Shown: positions 45,121-54,135 of the stretch, one piece after another
Numbering within the stretch: the stretch's first letter is position 1
Layout: the number at the start of each line of letters is the position of its first letter
The notes under the pieces: generated by a model
Seen by the model: only the letters and a program-made list of their open reading frames with translations
Told to the model about the DNA's origin: nothing
The model's database searches: none
Assembly (NCBI GenBank): GCA_964563505.1
Contig: CAZLXW010000016.1
Span: 1 to 62,176 of the forward strand
Length of the DNA: 62,176 nt
Direction of reading: 5' to 3'
Source of the DNA: UBA1351 sp964563505
GTDB taxonomy: Bacteria > Bacillota > Clostridia > Lachnospirales > Vallitaleaceae
Position numbers and translations under genes: made by a program

Positions 45121-45774
45121 ATGCAAGCTTCTATAAAACTCGGGGATAAAGTGGAATTGATAAAAAAAACAGATCTATTAGATTCTGATATATATTTTAG
45201 TATGATCTATAGCGTTGATGATGATGTGTTGCGCATACAAGCTCCGATTGAAAGTGGAAAAATCATTCCTTTACAATTTGATGAGATTTATTATATGAAT
45301 GTATATACAGAAAAAGGTTTGTTGCGTGCTGAAGCAAGTGTTGAACAGCGCGAAAAAACAGAACATCTTCATATTCTTGTTATGAAACCACTCACTCTTT
45401 TTAAAAAATATCAACGACGTCAATACTACCGCTTAAATTGTACATTGAATTTAATTTATCAAGATTCAGAAACCAATGAGGCGGGGGAAGGTATTGTTCT
45501 AGATATCAGTGGTGGAGGAATGCGATTTGCAACACCGAAAGAGTTAAAGGAAGAAGAAATTATTACATGTCATTTGTGTCTTCATTTAAAGGATGAAACT
45601 GTAGATCTTAGTGCTAAAGGAAAAGTCATTCAAAGTAAATTGATTGAGCCTGAAAGAATAACTTTTCAAAATCGTTTAGAATTTATAGACGTATCTTTAG
45701 AGAAGCAAGAAACAATTATAAAATTCATATTCGAAGAAGAACGACGACGACGTAAAAAAGAAAAAGGGATGTGA
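45121..45774 (+). CDS. PilZ-domain c-di-GMP binding protein (YcgR/DgrA-like)
   Basis: The 217-residue protein has an N-terminal YcgR-like beta-rich domain and a C-terminal PilZ domain with the two c-di-GMP signatures: the RxxxR element in RRQYYRLNC and DISGGGMRFAT (D-x-S-x-x-G). In Bacillus YcgR/DgrA binds c-di-GMP and slows motility by acting on MotA. Its place between flhG and cheB makes the same brake likely here. The tail is strongly basic. Confidence 0.9.
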   Translation: MQASIKLGDKVELIKKTDLLDSDIYFSMIYSVDDDVLRIQAPIESGKIIPLQFDEIYYMNVYTEKGLLRAEASVEQREKTEHLHILVMKPLTLFKKYQRRQYYRLNCTLNLIYQDSETNEAGEGIVLDISGGGMRFATPKELKEEEIITCHLCLHLKDETVDLSAKGKVIQSKLIEPERITFQNRLEFIDVSLEKQETIIKFIFEEERRRRKKEKGM

Positions 45775-45778
45775 AGAT

Positions 45779-46861
45779 ATGACGGCTAAGAAAAAAATAT
45801 TGGTAATTGATGACTCTGCATTCATGCGAAGGGTAATATCTGATATAATTAATGGTGATTCAAGATGTGAAGTTATTGGCACAGCTGCAAATGGAGAAGA
45901 TGGATTGAAATTGCTTAAACATCTTAAACCGGATGTAATTACACTAGATATTCAGATGCCAATTATGGATGGCTTGACAATGCTTAAAACTATGAATCAA
46001 AAATATAACATTCCTGTTATTATGATGAGTACATTAACAAAAGAAGGTGCCCTTGAGACGATACAATCTCTTGAACTTGGAGCTTTTGATTTTGTTGCTA
46101 AGCCGGATAATATATTTAAAGTGAATTCTCAAGAAATCCGAACGGAGCTTATTGAAAAAATCATGACAGCAACACAGAATCGTGCGGGATATGAAAGCTC
46201 TCAGATATCAACGCCAATATCCAAACCTGAAAAAACTCATATGATTACAGGTCGACCGCGAGTGAGTCACGTAAGAGATAAAGTGACAAAGTTAGTGGCA
46301 ATAGGTACATCAACAGGCGGACCGAGAGCCTTACAATATGTTCTGCCATATTTTCCAAAAGACATCGAGGCAGGAATTGTTATCGTTCAACATATGCCTC
46401 CAGGATTCACAAAATCCTTAGCTGATCGGCTGAATAATCTTAGTGAGATCCAAGTCAAGGAAGCTGAAGATGGAGAACAAATACTGAACGGGACAGCCTA
46501 TATTGCTCCAGGAGATCGTCATTTGATGGTTAAGCAAAAAGGAAATCAATATGTTATTCACTTATCGGATGGACCTAAAAATGGGGCCCATAAGCCATCG
46601 GTCAATGAAATGATGACTTCACTTGCTACAATCTCTATACCACATGTTATTGGGGTCGTTATGACGGGAATGGGAGCAGATGGAAGAGAAGGAGTAGCAA
46701 ATCTTAAACAAAAACGAAAAATTCACATCATTGCACAAGAAGAAGGATCATGCGTCGTATACGGCATGCCAAAAGCAATTGTTGAAGCTAAATTAGCAGA
46801 CGAGATTATTCCTCTTGATCAATTAGCAAAAGTAATTACAAAAAAAGTGGAGGTGCTTTAA
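45779..46861 (+). CDS. cheB: Chemotaxis methylesterase/deamidase CheB
   Basis: CheB demethylates chemoreceptors when phosphorylated by CheA. The 360-residue protein has a receiver domain with Asp57 (VITLDIQMPIMDG), a linker, and the esterase domain with catalytic Ser178 in AIGTSTGG, VIVQHMPPGFTKSLADRLN and the late Asp in MTGMGADGREG. cheR is not in the window. Confidence 0.97.
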   Translation: MTAKKKILVIDDSAFMRRVISDIINGDSRCEVIGTAANGEDGLKLLKHLKPDVITLDIQMPIMDGLTMLKTMNQKYNIPVIMMSTLTKEGALETIQSLELGAFDFVAKPDNIFKVNSQEIRTELIEKIMTATQNRAGYESSQISTPISKPEKTHMITGRPRVSHVRDKVTKLVAIGTSTGGPRALQYVLPYFPKDIEAGIVIVQHMPPGFTKSLADRLNNLSEIQVKEAEDGEQILNGTAYIAPGDRHLMVKQKGNQYVIHLSDGPKNGAHKPSVNEMMTSLATISIPHVIGVVMTGMGADGREGVANLKQKRKIHIIAQEEGSCVVYGMPKAIVEAKLADEIIPLDQLAKVITKKVEVL

Positions 46862-48952
46862 ATGGATGTATCACAATATCTCGAAATATTTATTGAAGAA
46901 GCAAAAGAACACTTGCAAAATTTGAACGAAGCTTTGTTAGAAATGGAAAAATCAGATGATAACAAGGATTTAGTTAATGAAATATTTAGAGTTGCACATA
47001 CCTTAAAGGGGATGGCAGCAACCATGGGATTTAAGAGAATGACGGTATTAACTCATGATATGGAAAACGTTTTGTCTGAAATACGAAATGGAAAAATTGA
47101 GATTTCAGCAGAACTTCTTGATGTTTTATTTCAATGTCTAGACGCTTTAGAGCAATATGTCGACCAGATTATTGAGACCGGTACTGAAGGCGAAAAGACC
47201 AATCAACCCATTATTGACCGTTTAAATCTTATCTTAGAGGGAAAATCAGCTGAACATCTCCAAGAAAAGGCTGACGTAAATGATACATCTGCATCACAAC
47301 CTGAAAATAAACCGATAATGGAATCTGGACCGATTGATGAATCTGCAAAAAGAAAACATAAGATGTTATCTTTTAATGAATATGAGAAGAATGCAATATT
47401 AAAAGCGCAAGAAGAGAGTTATAGTGTATATGGCATTACTATTATGATTGCAGAAAGCTGTGTTCTTAAATCAGCGAGAGCATTTATTATATTTAGAACC
47501 TTGGAAGGGTTAGGTCAAATAATTAAGTCTCATCCTTCTGTACAAGATATTGAAGATGAAAAATTTGATTTGGATTTTTCCGTTTTTCTTATTTCAAGTG
47601 AGAGTCAAGAAAAATTCTTAAAAGAACTTAATTCTATAGCAGAAGTTGAAGAAGTTCTTATTGATGAAATTCATCTTGAAGGTGCCGTCCAAGATTTTGG
47701 TCAAAAACAAAGAGATGACAAACAAGATGATGAAGAGACAAGTCAGGTACAAGATGATTCAGCTAAGGATAAAGAGAAGCGTGAAAGTAAAGGGCAAGCA
47801 CCAACGAAGCCAAAAGCAAATCGAACAGTGCGTGTGGATATTGAACGATTAGATAACTTAATGAATTTAGTCAGTGAGTTAATTATTGTTAAGAATGGTT
47901 TGGAAACGGTAGAAAACAATAATCAAAATATGAATGAGCAGATTGAATATTTAGAACGTATTACAACGAACTTACATGATGCTGTTATGAAAGTACGAAT
48001 GGTGCCAGTCGAAAGAGTATTTAATCGCTTCCCTCGTTTGGTGCGTGATTTGGCGAGAAAGTTAAATAAAAATCTCGAACTACATATGTCAGGTGAAGAA
48101 ACAGAACTTGACCGGACAGTGATCGATGAAATAGGGGACCCTCTAGTTCACTTGATTCGAAATGCGTGTGACCATGGACAAGAGATGCCAAGTGAAAGAA
48201 AAAGTCGTGGAAAAAGTGAAGTGGGTAATGTATATTTAGATGCATATCAAGATGGCAACAATGTTGTTATAGAAGTTGCAGATGATGGTAATGGTATTGA
48301 TGTTGAACGCGTCAAGGCTAAAGCCCTTAATAATGGAACCATATCAAGAGATCAAGCAGATGCAATGAGTGATCAAGATATTGTAGAGCTATTATTTAAA
48401 CCTAGTTTTTCAACAGCGGATCAAATCTCTGATGTATCTGGCCGAGGTGTTGGTCTTGATGTCGTTAAAACAAAAATAGAAGCTTTAGGCGGAGATATTG
48501 AAGTTAAAACGAAACTTGGAAAAGGTTCGACATTTATTATTCGATTACCGTTAACATTAGCAATTATACAAGCTTTAATGGTTCGATTAGAAAATGAAAA
48601 ATATGCGATTCCATTAAATACAATTCAAAACATTGAAGATGTTAAAGTTTCGGACATAAAATATATTCAAAATCAAGAAGTTATTAATTTACGTGGGCAT
48701 GTTATACCTATTGTACGCTTAGATGGATTATTAGGAATTGAGCGAGAAAGTACTGAAGAGTCAATGACGGTTGTTATCGTTAATAAAGGTGACAAACAAG
48801 CTGGATTTGTTGTTGATGGATTGATAGGACAACAAGAAATAGTTATTAAGACTTTAGGAAAATATCTAACGAATATTCGACTCATCGCCGGATCAACAAT
48901 CTTAGGTGACGGTGAAGTTGCATTGATTTTAGATGTCAATTCACTAGTATAA
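46862..48952 (+). CDS. cheA: Chemotaxis histidine kinase CheA
   Basis: CheA receives signals from receptors through CheW and phosphorylates CheY and CheB. The 696-residue protein has an HPt domain with phospho-His46 (VAHTLKGMAATMGF), a P2-like region (about 165-260), an acidic linker, the dimerisation domain (VDIERLDNLMNLVSELIIV), the ATPase N box HLIRNACDHG, GRGVGLDVVKTKIEALGG, and a C-terminal CheW-like domain. Confidence 0.97.
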   Translation: MDVSQYLEIFIEEAKEHLQNLNEALLEMEKSDDNKDLVNEIFRVAHTLKGMAATMGFKRMTVLTHDMENVLSEIRNGKIEISAELLDVLFQCLDALEQYVDQIIETGTEGEKTNQPIIDRLNLILEGKSAEHLQEKADVNDTSASQPENKPIMESGPIDESAKRKHKMLSFNEYEKNAILKAQEESYSVYGITIMIAESCVLKSARAFIIFRTLEGLGQIIKSHPSVQDIEDEKFDLDFSVFLISSESQEKFLKELNSIAEVEEVLIDEIHLEGAVQDFGQKQRDDKQDDEETSQVQDDSAKDKEKRESKGQAPTKPKANRTVRVDIERLDNLMNLVSELIIVKNGLETVENNNQNMNEQIEYLERITTNLHDAVMKVRMVPVERVFNRFPRLVRDLARKLNKNLELHMSGEETELDRTVIDEIGDPLVHLIRNACDHGQEMPSERKSRGKSEVGNVYLDAYQDGNNVVIEVADDGNGIDVERVKAKALNNGTISRDQADAMSDQDIVELLFKPSFSTADQISDVSGRGVGLDVVKTKIEALGGDIEVKTKLGKGSTFIIRLPLTLAIIQALMVRLENEKYAIPLNTIQNIEDVKVSDIKYIQNQEVINLRGHVIPIVRLDGLLGIERESTEESMTVVIVNKGDKQAGFVVDGLIGQQEIVIKTLGKYLTNIRLIAGSTILGDGEVALILDVNSLV

Positions 48953-48966
48953 ATAGGAGGGTAATA

Positions 48967-49419
48967 ATGGAAAATAATCAAACAAAAAATGAAGACATAA
49001 AGCAATTTATTGTTGTGAAATTTGGTCATGAACAATATGGAATTAACATTCAAATCGTTCAAAATATTGTTCGAATGCCCAATATCACACGCGTACCAAA
49101 TGCTCCTGCATATATTAAAGGAGTTATAAATTTAAGGGGAGAGATCATTCCTGTAATGAGTGTTCGTGTTAAATTTGAGTTAGAACAAGATCAGTTTACC
49201 AATGCTACACGAATTATTATTGTAAAAATTGATGGTAACGCCATTGGATTAATCGTCGATGAAGTATTAGAAGTGATTCAATTATCCGAAGCACAAATTG
49301 AAAAAATTGTGAGTGATTCTGATGATGAAAAATCTAAATATGTATATGCCGTTGGAAAAGTCGGAGAAGAATTAGTAACCTTACTCAACGTAGGATCAAT
49401 CATTGGTGTAGATGATTAA
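48967..49419 (+). CDS. cheW: Chemotaxis adaptor CheW
   Basis: CheW couples chemoreceptors to CheA. The 150-residue protein has the two beta-barrel motifs: FGHEQYGINIQIVQNIVRMP with PAYIKGVINLRGEIIPV and IGLIVDEVLEVIQL. AGGAGG precedes ATG 48967, and it directly follows cheA. Confidence 0.96.
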   Translation: MENNQTKNEDIKQFIVVKFGHEQYGINIQIVQNIVRMPNITRVPNAPAYIKGVINLRGEIIPVMSVRVKFELEQDQFTNATRIIIVKIDGNAIGLIVDEVLEVIQLSEAQIEKIVSDSDDEKSKYVYAVGKVGEELVTLLNVGSIIGVDD

Positions 49420-49434
49420 GAAAGGTGACCGTAT

Positions 49435-50070
49435 ATGAGCAATTTAGATTATAATAGCTTAGATAGTATGCACCTGGATATTTTACGAGAAATCGGAAAT
49501 ATTGGTGCCGGTAATGCTACAACAGCACTATCTCAAATGATTAATAAGAAAATTGACATGGGGGTTCCACAGGTCAATGTTTTAGAATTTAAAGAGTTGG
49601 CAGAAGTTTTAGGCGGTGCAGAAAATCCAATTGTAGGGATTCTCATAGGCGTAGAAGGGCAAATCAATGGAATGATGATGTTTGTCTTAGAGCAAAAATC
49701 AGCACACAATTTAGTGAATATGCTTATGGGAAGAGATATTGATTGTTTTGAAGATTTCACTGAAATGGATTTGTCTGCGTTAAATGAAATAGGAAATATC
49801 ATTGCAGGTGCATATCTTTCTTCATTGTCGACTCTCACAAATTTAAAGATTATCGGTACTGTACCTAATATGGCCATTGATATGGCAGGGGCCATATTAA
49901 GTGTTCCGGCTATTGAATTTGGAAAAGTTGGTGATAGAGCACTGTTAATTCAAACAGATTTCGGTGGCGAACTTGAGCGTGTATTTGGGTATTTTATTTT
50001 AATTCCTGAATTAGATTCGTATGCTGAAATATTAAAAAGCTTAGGAATTATTCAAGATGACAATGATTAA
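49435..50070 (+). CDS. cheC: CheY-P phosphatase CheC
   Basis: CheC dephosphorylates CheY-P and binds CheD. The 211-residue protein holds two E-x2-N phosphatase patterns: REIGNIGAGNATTALSQM near the N terminus and NEIGNIIAGAYLSSLS near residue 120. It overlaps cheD by 14 bases, as expected for partners. Confidence 0.96.
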   Translation: MSNLDYNSLDSMHLDILREIGNIGAGNATTALSQMINKKIDMGVPQVNVLEFKELAEVLGGAENPIVGILIGVEGQINGMMMFVLEQKSAHNLVNMLMGRDIDCFEDFTEMDLSALNEIGNIIAGAYLSSLSTLTNLKIIGTVPNMAIDMAGAILSVPAIEFGKVGDRALLIQTDFGGELERVFGYFILIPELDSYAEILKSLGIIQDDND

Positions 50071-50539
50071 AGTCGGTATGGCAGATTTAAATGTGTGCAA
50101 GTCACCGGATGCCTTAACTACGCTCGGTTTAGGTTCATGTATTGGAATTATACTCTATGACCAAAGAACAAAAGTAAGTGGTCTTGCACACATTATGTTG
50201 CCCGATAGTACACAAATTAAAAAAAATGAAAATAAAGCCAAATTTGCGGATACGGCAATTTTTGAATTAATAAAAGAAATGGAAAAAATAGGAGCACACA
50301 AGTCGCGACTCGTTTCAAAAATTGCAGGGGGGGCACAAATGTTTTCCTTTAGTGGCAATAATGATATGATGCGAATTGGAGAACGTAATGCAGAAGCAAC
50401 GCGAAAATTGCTTAAAGAGCTAGGAATCCCACTTTTAGCAGAAGAGTGTGGAAAAAATTATGGAAGAACGATTGAGTTCTATGCAGAAACCGGAGAATTG
50501 CATATCAAAACAATAGGCAAAGAAATAAAAATTATCTAA
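50057..50539 (+). CDS. cheD: Chemoreceptor glutamine deamidase CheD
   Basis: CheD deamidates receptor glutamines and stimulates CheC. The 160-residue protein has LTTLGLGSCIGI with catalytic Cys28 and GLAHIMLPDS with His45, plus KIAGGAQMFSF and GRNAEAT-like residues. The ATG at 50057 lies inside the 3' end of cheC. Confidence 0.96.
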   Translation: MTMIKVGMADLNVCKSPDALTTLGLGSCIGIILYDQRTKVSGLAHIMLPDSTQIKKNENKAKFADTAIFELIKEMEKIGAHKSRLVSKIAGGAQMFSFSGNNDMMRIGERNAEATRKLLKELGIPLLAEECGKNYGRTIEFYAETGELHIKTIGKEIKII

Positions 50540-50552
50540 GGCTGGTGAAGTT

Positions 50553-50831
50553 ATGCGTATTCGTAATATAAATATAAGTTTAATGCTAATTGCTGGAATT
50601 ATTGTTGCCATCTATAGTATTGTATATAATTATTCTATGATACGAATTATATATACAATGCTTATTGTTATGATCTTGTTTTTTGTCATTGGTACAATAA
50701 TACAAAGTCGGTTAAATGCAATTGTTGAGAAAAATAATTTGGAGAAAAACAAAGTTATTAATGAACAGCTTGATGAAGAAGTCAAAGAATTAGAAAATAT
50801 AACTCCTGATCCTGAGCATGAAAAAGAGTAG
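50553..50831 (+). CDS. Small two-helix membrane protein of the fla/che operon
   Basis: I do not recognise this 92-residue protein. It has two closely spaced hydrophobic segments (about 8-25 and 30-47; MIRIIYTMLIVMILFFVIGTI) with almost no loop between them, then a charged coiled-coil tail (LEKNKVINEQLDEEVKELEN). Its place between cheD and sigD, with normal spacing and ribosome binding site, argues that it is real. A role in motility is inferred only from context. Confidence 0.75.
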   Translation: MRIRNINISLMLIAGIIVAIYSIVYNYSMIRIIYTMLIVMILFFVIGTIIQSRLNAIVEKNNLEKNKVINEQLDEEVKELENITPDPEHEKE

Positions 50832-50852
50832 GAATGATTTAAGGAGGACAGT

Positions 50853-51617
50853 ATGAATGATGCAGCTAAGAATCAGTTATGGCAACAATATGAAAAAACT
50901 AAAAATCCTCAAATTAAAGAGCAACTAATCATTGAATATGCAGGATTAGTTAAACTGGTTGCTGGTCGATTAAGCATGTATCTGGGTAACAATGTGGAGT
51001 TTGATGATTTGACAGGCTATGGTGTATTTGGACTTATTGATGCGATTGATAAGTTTGATTACTCAAAAGGTATTAAATTTGAGACATATGCTTCGCTGAG
51101 AATTCGTGGCTCGATTTTAGATAATATTCGAAAAATGGATTGGATACCTCGATCGATTCGCAAAAAGCAAAAAATGATTGAAGCAGCTAAATTTCAAATT
51201 GAAAATGATTCAAAAGAAAATATTACAGATACCTTAATTGCAGAAGAATTAGATATATCTGTTGAAGAATTATATAAATGGCAAGACCAAACAAAGGCAC
51301 TAAACTTATCCTCTCTTGAAGAATTCTTTGAACAAGGTGGGGAAGTGGCATCGGATAAGATGATGACAAAGCGATTTGATCAACCGGAAAAAGCAATTGA
51401 AGAAGAAGAAGTTAAAAAAGCTCTGATTAAGGCAATTGAAGGGTTAACGGAAAAAGAAAAAAAAGTCATTACACTTTATTATTACGAGGAGCTGACACTC
51501 AAAGAAATATCGCTTATTATGGAAGTGTCTGAATCGAGAATTAGTCAATTGCATACACGTTCACTAAAAAAAATGAAAGAAGTATTAGGGAATGATGTAG
51601 AAATTTTCCAAATGTGA
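50853..51617 (+). CDS. sigD: Motility RNA polymerase sigma factor SigD (FliA/WhiG family)
   Basis: SigD directs transcription of late flagellar, chemotaxis and autolysin genes. The 254-residue protein has region 2 (DLTGYGVFGLIDAIDKFDYSK, then FETYASLRIRGSILDNIRK), region 3 (RSIRKKQKMIEAAKFQI) and region 4 (LTEKEKKVITLYYYEELTLKEISLIMEVSESRISQLH). Its position late in the fla/che operon is as in Bacillus. No flgM antisigma gene is in the window. Confidence 0.97.
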   Translation: MNDAAKNQLWQQYEKTKNPQIKEQLIIEYAGLVKLVAGRLSMYLGNNVEFDDLTGYGVFGLIDAIDKFDYSKGIKFETYASLRIRGSILDNIRKMDWIPRSIRKKQKMIEAAKFQIENDSKENITDTLIAEELDISVEELYKWQDQTKALNLSSLEEFFEQGGEVASDKMMTKRFDQPEKAIEEEEVKKALIKAIEGLTEKEKKVITLYYYEELTLKEISLIMEVSESRISQLHTRSLKKMKEVLGNDVEIFQM

Positions 51618-51626
51618 CGATATAAT
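51598..51626 (+). promoter_or_regulatory. Possible promoter ahead of fapA (SigD- or SigA-type)
   Basis: GACGATAT (51616-51623) matches seven of eight bases of the SigD -10 GCCGATAT, but the -35 (TAGA at 51598-51601) is poor and the spacing of 14 is one short. The same bases include TATAAT (51621-51626) with TAGAAA 17 bp upstream, so a weak SigA promoter is an equal reading. Confidence 0.35.
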
Positions 51627-51668
51627 GTATAGATAGCATTATATTGAAAGTTTACTGGAGGTTTTATA

Positions 51669-53285
51669 ATGGGAAATGCAGCGTTTGATGGTTATTATAC
51701 AATCATAGAAAAAACAGATGGTCACTATCTTGAAATATATGCACCGGTAGATCACGGTAAACCGGTTACAATTGATGAGATAAAAGACGAACTTCGAAAT
51801 AGTGGGATGATGAATGTAGATATGGAGAAACTACAGGAATCGATGAAGAATATGGATGACAAGCTCGTTATTAAAATTTCGGATTCGTATGATGAAGACG
51901 AAGTGACTGGAAAACAAAATGCGTATAGAGTTGAATTTTCCGATAATTGGATGGAAGCTTATGTTACGTTTTATCCTGGAGCAGAAAACGTCAATATTTC
52001 CTTTAATGAAATCTTAGATGAGTTAGAACAACGTAGTATTAAATATGGTATTAAACTTGATTATTTAGAAGAAGTACTTACTAATCATGAATATAATGTT
52101 CCTTATATTATAGCCCAAGGACAAGAAGCTACTCCGGCAATTCCGGGGAAAGTGGAATACCTATTTAAATTAAATGCAGATATGAAACCGGAAGTTGATG
52201 TAAATGGAAATGTGAATTTTCATAAATTAAGCGTGATTAGTCTTGTTAAAGAAGGTGATTTATTAGCGCGTTTGATTCAAACGGAACCGGGGCAAGCTGG
52301 TATGAATATTAAGGGACATGAACTCATACCGGCTAAAGGAAAAAATATTCGCATACGCTATGGTAAGAATACTCGAATCAATGAAGATAAGACAGAATTA
52401 TATGCAGATAAAAGCGGGCTGGTCAAAGTCATTGATGAAAAGATTGTTGTTAATAATATTTATGATATTGCTGGGAACGTGGGAAGTTCAACCGGCGATA
52501 TAACCTTTGATGGTTCTGTTGTTGTTCATGGGAATGTAATCACAGGCTTTCGTGTTGAAGCCAAAGAGGATATAGAAGTCATGGGTGTCGTCGAAGGAGC
52601 TACACTCCTTGCAGGAGGTATGATTACCCTACATAGTGGAATCCAAGGTATGGGAAAAAGCAATATTAAATGCGGCGGAGATTTGCATACGAAGTTTATT
52701 GAACAGGCAGATGTATCCTGTGGAGGAAATATATATAGTGAAGCCCTATTGCATAGTAATGTTTCGTGTAAAGGTGAAATTATTGTAGAGGGTAAAAAAG
52801 GGATGATTTCCGGTGGTCGTGTTCGAGCTGGACAACTTGTATCAAGCCGTATTCTCGGATCTCATATGGGAACAGTTACAGAAGTTGAAGTGGGGATTGA
52901 TCCTGCTTTACTTGAAGAATATAATGAGCTTAGAAAAGGGATAGGTAAGTTAAAAGAAGAGGCAGAAAACCTTGAAAAAGTTATCCTTTTATTAAATAAG
53001 CGAAAAGAAATGACCGGAGAATTAGACGACGAGAAAGCTGAAATGTATAAGTCGGCAGTTCGTAACAAAGTGTTTTTAACAAATAAGATCACAAAAAATG
53101 AACGACGAATAGAAGAACTCCAAGACGAAGTCGGACATAGAAATTCCGGACTAGTAAAGGTTTCGGGGAATGTATATCCTGGTGTTCGCATCGGGATTGG
53201 TAATGTGTATTACTTTGTTAAAGAAGAGGTTAAATACGCTGCATTTTATAAAGATGGTGCAGATGTACGTATGCGAGCGTTATAA
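51669..53285 (+). CDS. FapA-family polymer-forming protein (DUF342)
   Basis: FapA/DUF342 proteins have a right-handed beta-helix core and a coiled coil, and are often linked to motility or envelope processes. The 538-residue protein has an N-terminal mixed domain, the conserved LIQTEPGQAGMNIKGHELIPAKGK, a Gly-rich repeat region (GDITFDGSVVVHGNVITGFRV, about 275-400) and a late coiled coil (about 415-500). It follows sigD with AGGAGG-like spacing. Its biochemical role is not established. Confidence 0.88.
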   Translation: MGNAAFDGYYTIIEKTDGHYLEIYAPVDHGKPVTIDEIKDELRNSGMMNVDMEKLQESMKNMDDKLVIKISDSYDEDEVTGKQNAYRVEFSDNWMEAYVTFYPGAENVNISFNEILDELEQRSIKYGIKLDYLEEVLTNHEYNVPYIIAQGQEATPAIPGKVEYLFKLNADMKPEVDVNGNVNFHKLSVISLVKEGDLLARLIQTEPGQAGMNIKGHELIPAKGKNIRIRYGKNTRINEDKTELYADKSGLVKVIDEKIVVNNIYDIAGNVGSSTGDITFDGSVVVHGNVITGFRVEAKEDIEVMGVVEGATLLAGGMITLHSGIQGMGKSNIKCGGDLHTKFIEQADVSCGGNIYSEALLHSNVSCKGEIIVEGKKGMISGGRVRAGQLVSSRILGSHMGTVTEVEVGIDPALLEEYNELRKGIGKLKEEAENLEKVILLLNKRKEMTGELDDEKAEMYKSAVRNKVFLTNKITKNERRIEELQDEVGHRNSGLVKVSGNVYPGVRIGIGNVYYFVKEEVKYAAFYKDGADVRMRAL

Positions 53286-53310
53286 TTTTTGAATGTAAGG
53301 AGTTGATTAT

Positions 53311-53619
53311 ATGGCAATAAGACCTTTAGACATGCAAGTTATGGTACCCAAGCTTCAAGAAGTTGCACAAATGAAACATGCAGAAAATCAACGCTCAAAT
53401 CTTGAACAAAGTCATATTGCAAACCAAAATAATAAAGACATCCAACATGATCAACATCGAGTAAAACATTCTTCAGAAGGACAAGAAACAGATGCTCAAG
53501 CCGATGCAAAAGAAGAAGGAAAAAACACGTATGGATATCAACCGCCCAATAAAAAACGCGATCAAACAAAAGAAAAAAAGAAACCAAAAAGCTATCATAA
53601 AATTGATGTACGAATTTAG
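53311..53619 (+). CDS. Small hydrophilic protein downstream of fapA
   Basis: I cannot assign this 102-residue protein. It opens with MAIRPLDMQVMVPKLQEVAQM, a neat amphipathic stretch, and then turns into a Gln/Asn/His/Glu/Lys-rich, probably disordered sequence with a Lys-rich end (KKRDQTKEKKKPKSYHKIDVRI). There is no membrane segment or cysteine. It lies in the operon with a proper ribosome binding site (AAGGAG). A scaffold or adaptor role is possible but unproven. Confidence 0.75.
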   Translation: MAIRPLDMQVMVPKLQEVAQMKHAENQRSNLEQSHIANQNNKDIQHDQHRVKHSSEGQETDAQADAKEEGKNTYGYQPPNKKRDQTKEKKKPKSYHKIDVRI

Positions 53620-53631
53620 TTGGGAGATATT

Positions 53632-54123
53632 ATGACAAGTTTTGATGGTTTATTAGTGATGTTAATCTTTATTGGCGGACTACTTTTTATAATAAGTTTT
53701 GTCATTATCCGAAATGGCATAAATCATATCGATGAGAATGCAGAGCATAATGAGGATGATGAAGATTTTGTGTATGAAGAAGTAAAAAATAAAATCTTAG
53801 AACTCAATGAATATGGTGAATATCTAAAAACTGAACTTGATGGAAAGCATAAAGAACTCCTTTTTTTATATCAGATGATTAATGAAAAGGAAAAAGAAAT
53901 TCGGCGTACGGATCCGATTCCAGAAAGGCCACAAGAGCCTGAAAGTCTTCAAGATATGAATCTAAATGCAGTTAGCCAAAAGGAAGTTGAAGCGTATAAA
54001 GATATTCATTATAATAAAAAAATACTTGATATGTCTTTAGCAGGATATTCCAACCAAGAGATTGCAAAACGCCTAAATATCGGTACAGGACAAGTAGAAC
54101 TGGTGTTGAACTTGTTTAAATAG
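53632..54123 (+). CDS. Membrane protein with C-terminal HTH-like end (DUF6115/SwrB-like position)
   Basis: The 163-residue product has one N-terminal membrane segment (LLVMLIFIGGLLFIISFVII), a charged helical middle and a C-terminal helix-turn-helix-like end (DMSLAGYSNQEIAKRLNIGTGQVELVLNLF). This TM-plus-HTH layout and the place between sigD and rpsB resemble Bacillus SwrB, which promotes export-gate assembly. Direct orthology is not shown. ATG 53632 follows GGGAG; an in-frame start at 53620 is less likely. Confidence 0.8.
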   Translation: MTSFDGLLVMLIFIGGLLFIISFVIIRNGINHIDENAEHNEDDEDFVYEEVKNKILELNEYGEYLKTELDGKHKELLFLYQMINEKEKEIRRTDPIPERPQEPESLQDMNLNAVSQKEVEAYKDIHYNKKILDMSLAGYSNQEIAKRLNIGTGQVELVLNLFK

Positions 54124-54135
54124 GAGATTAAAAGG

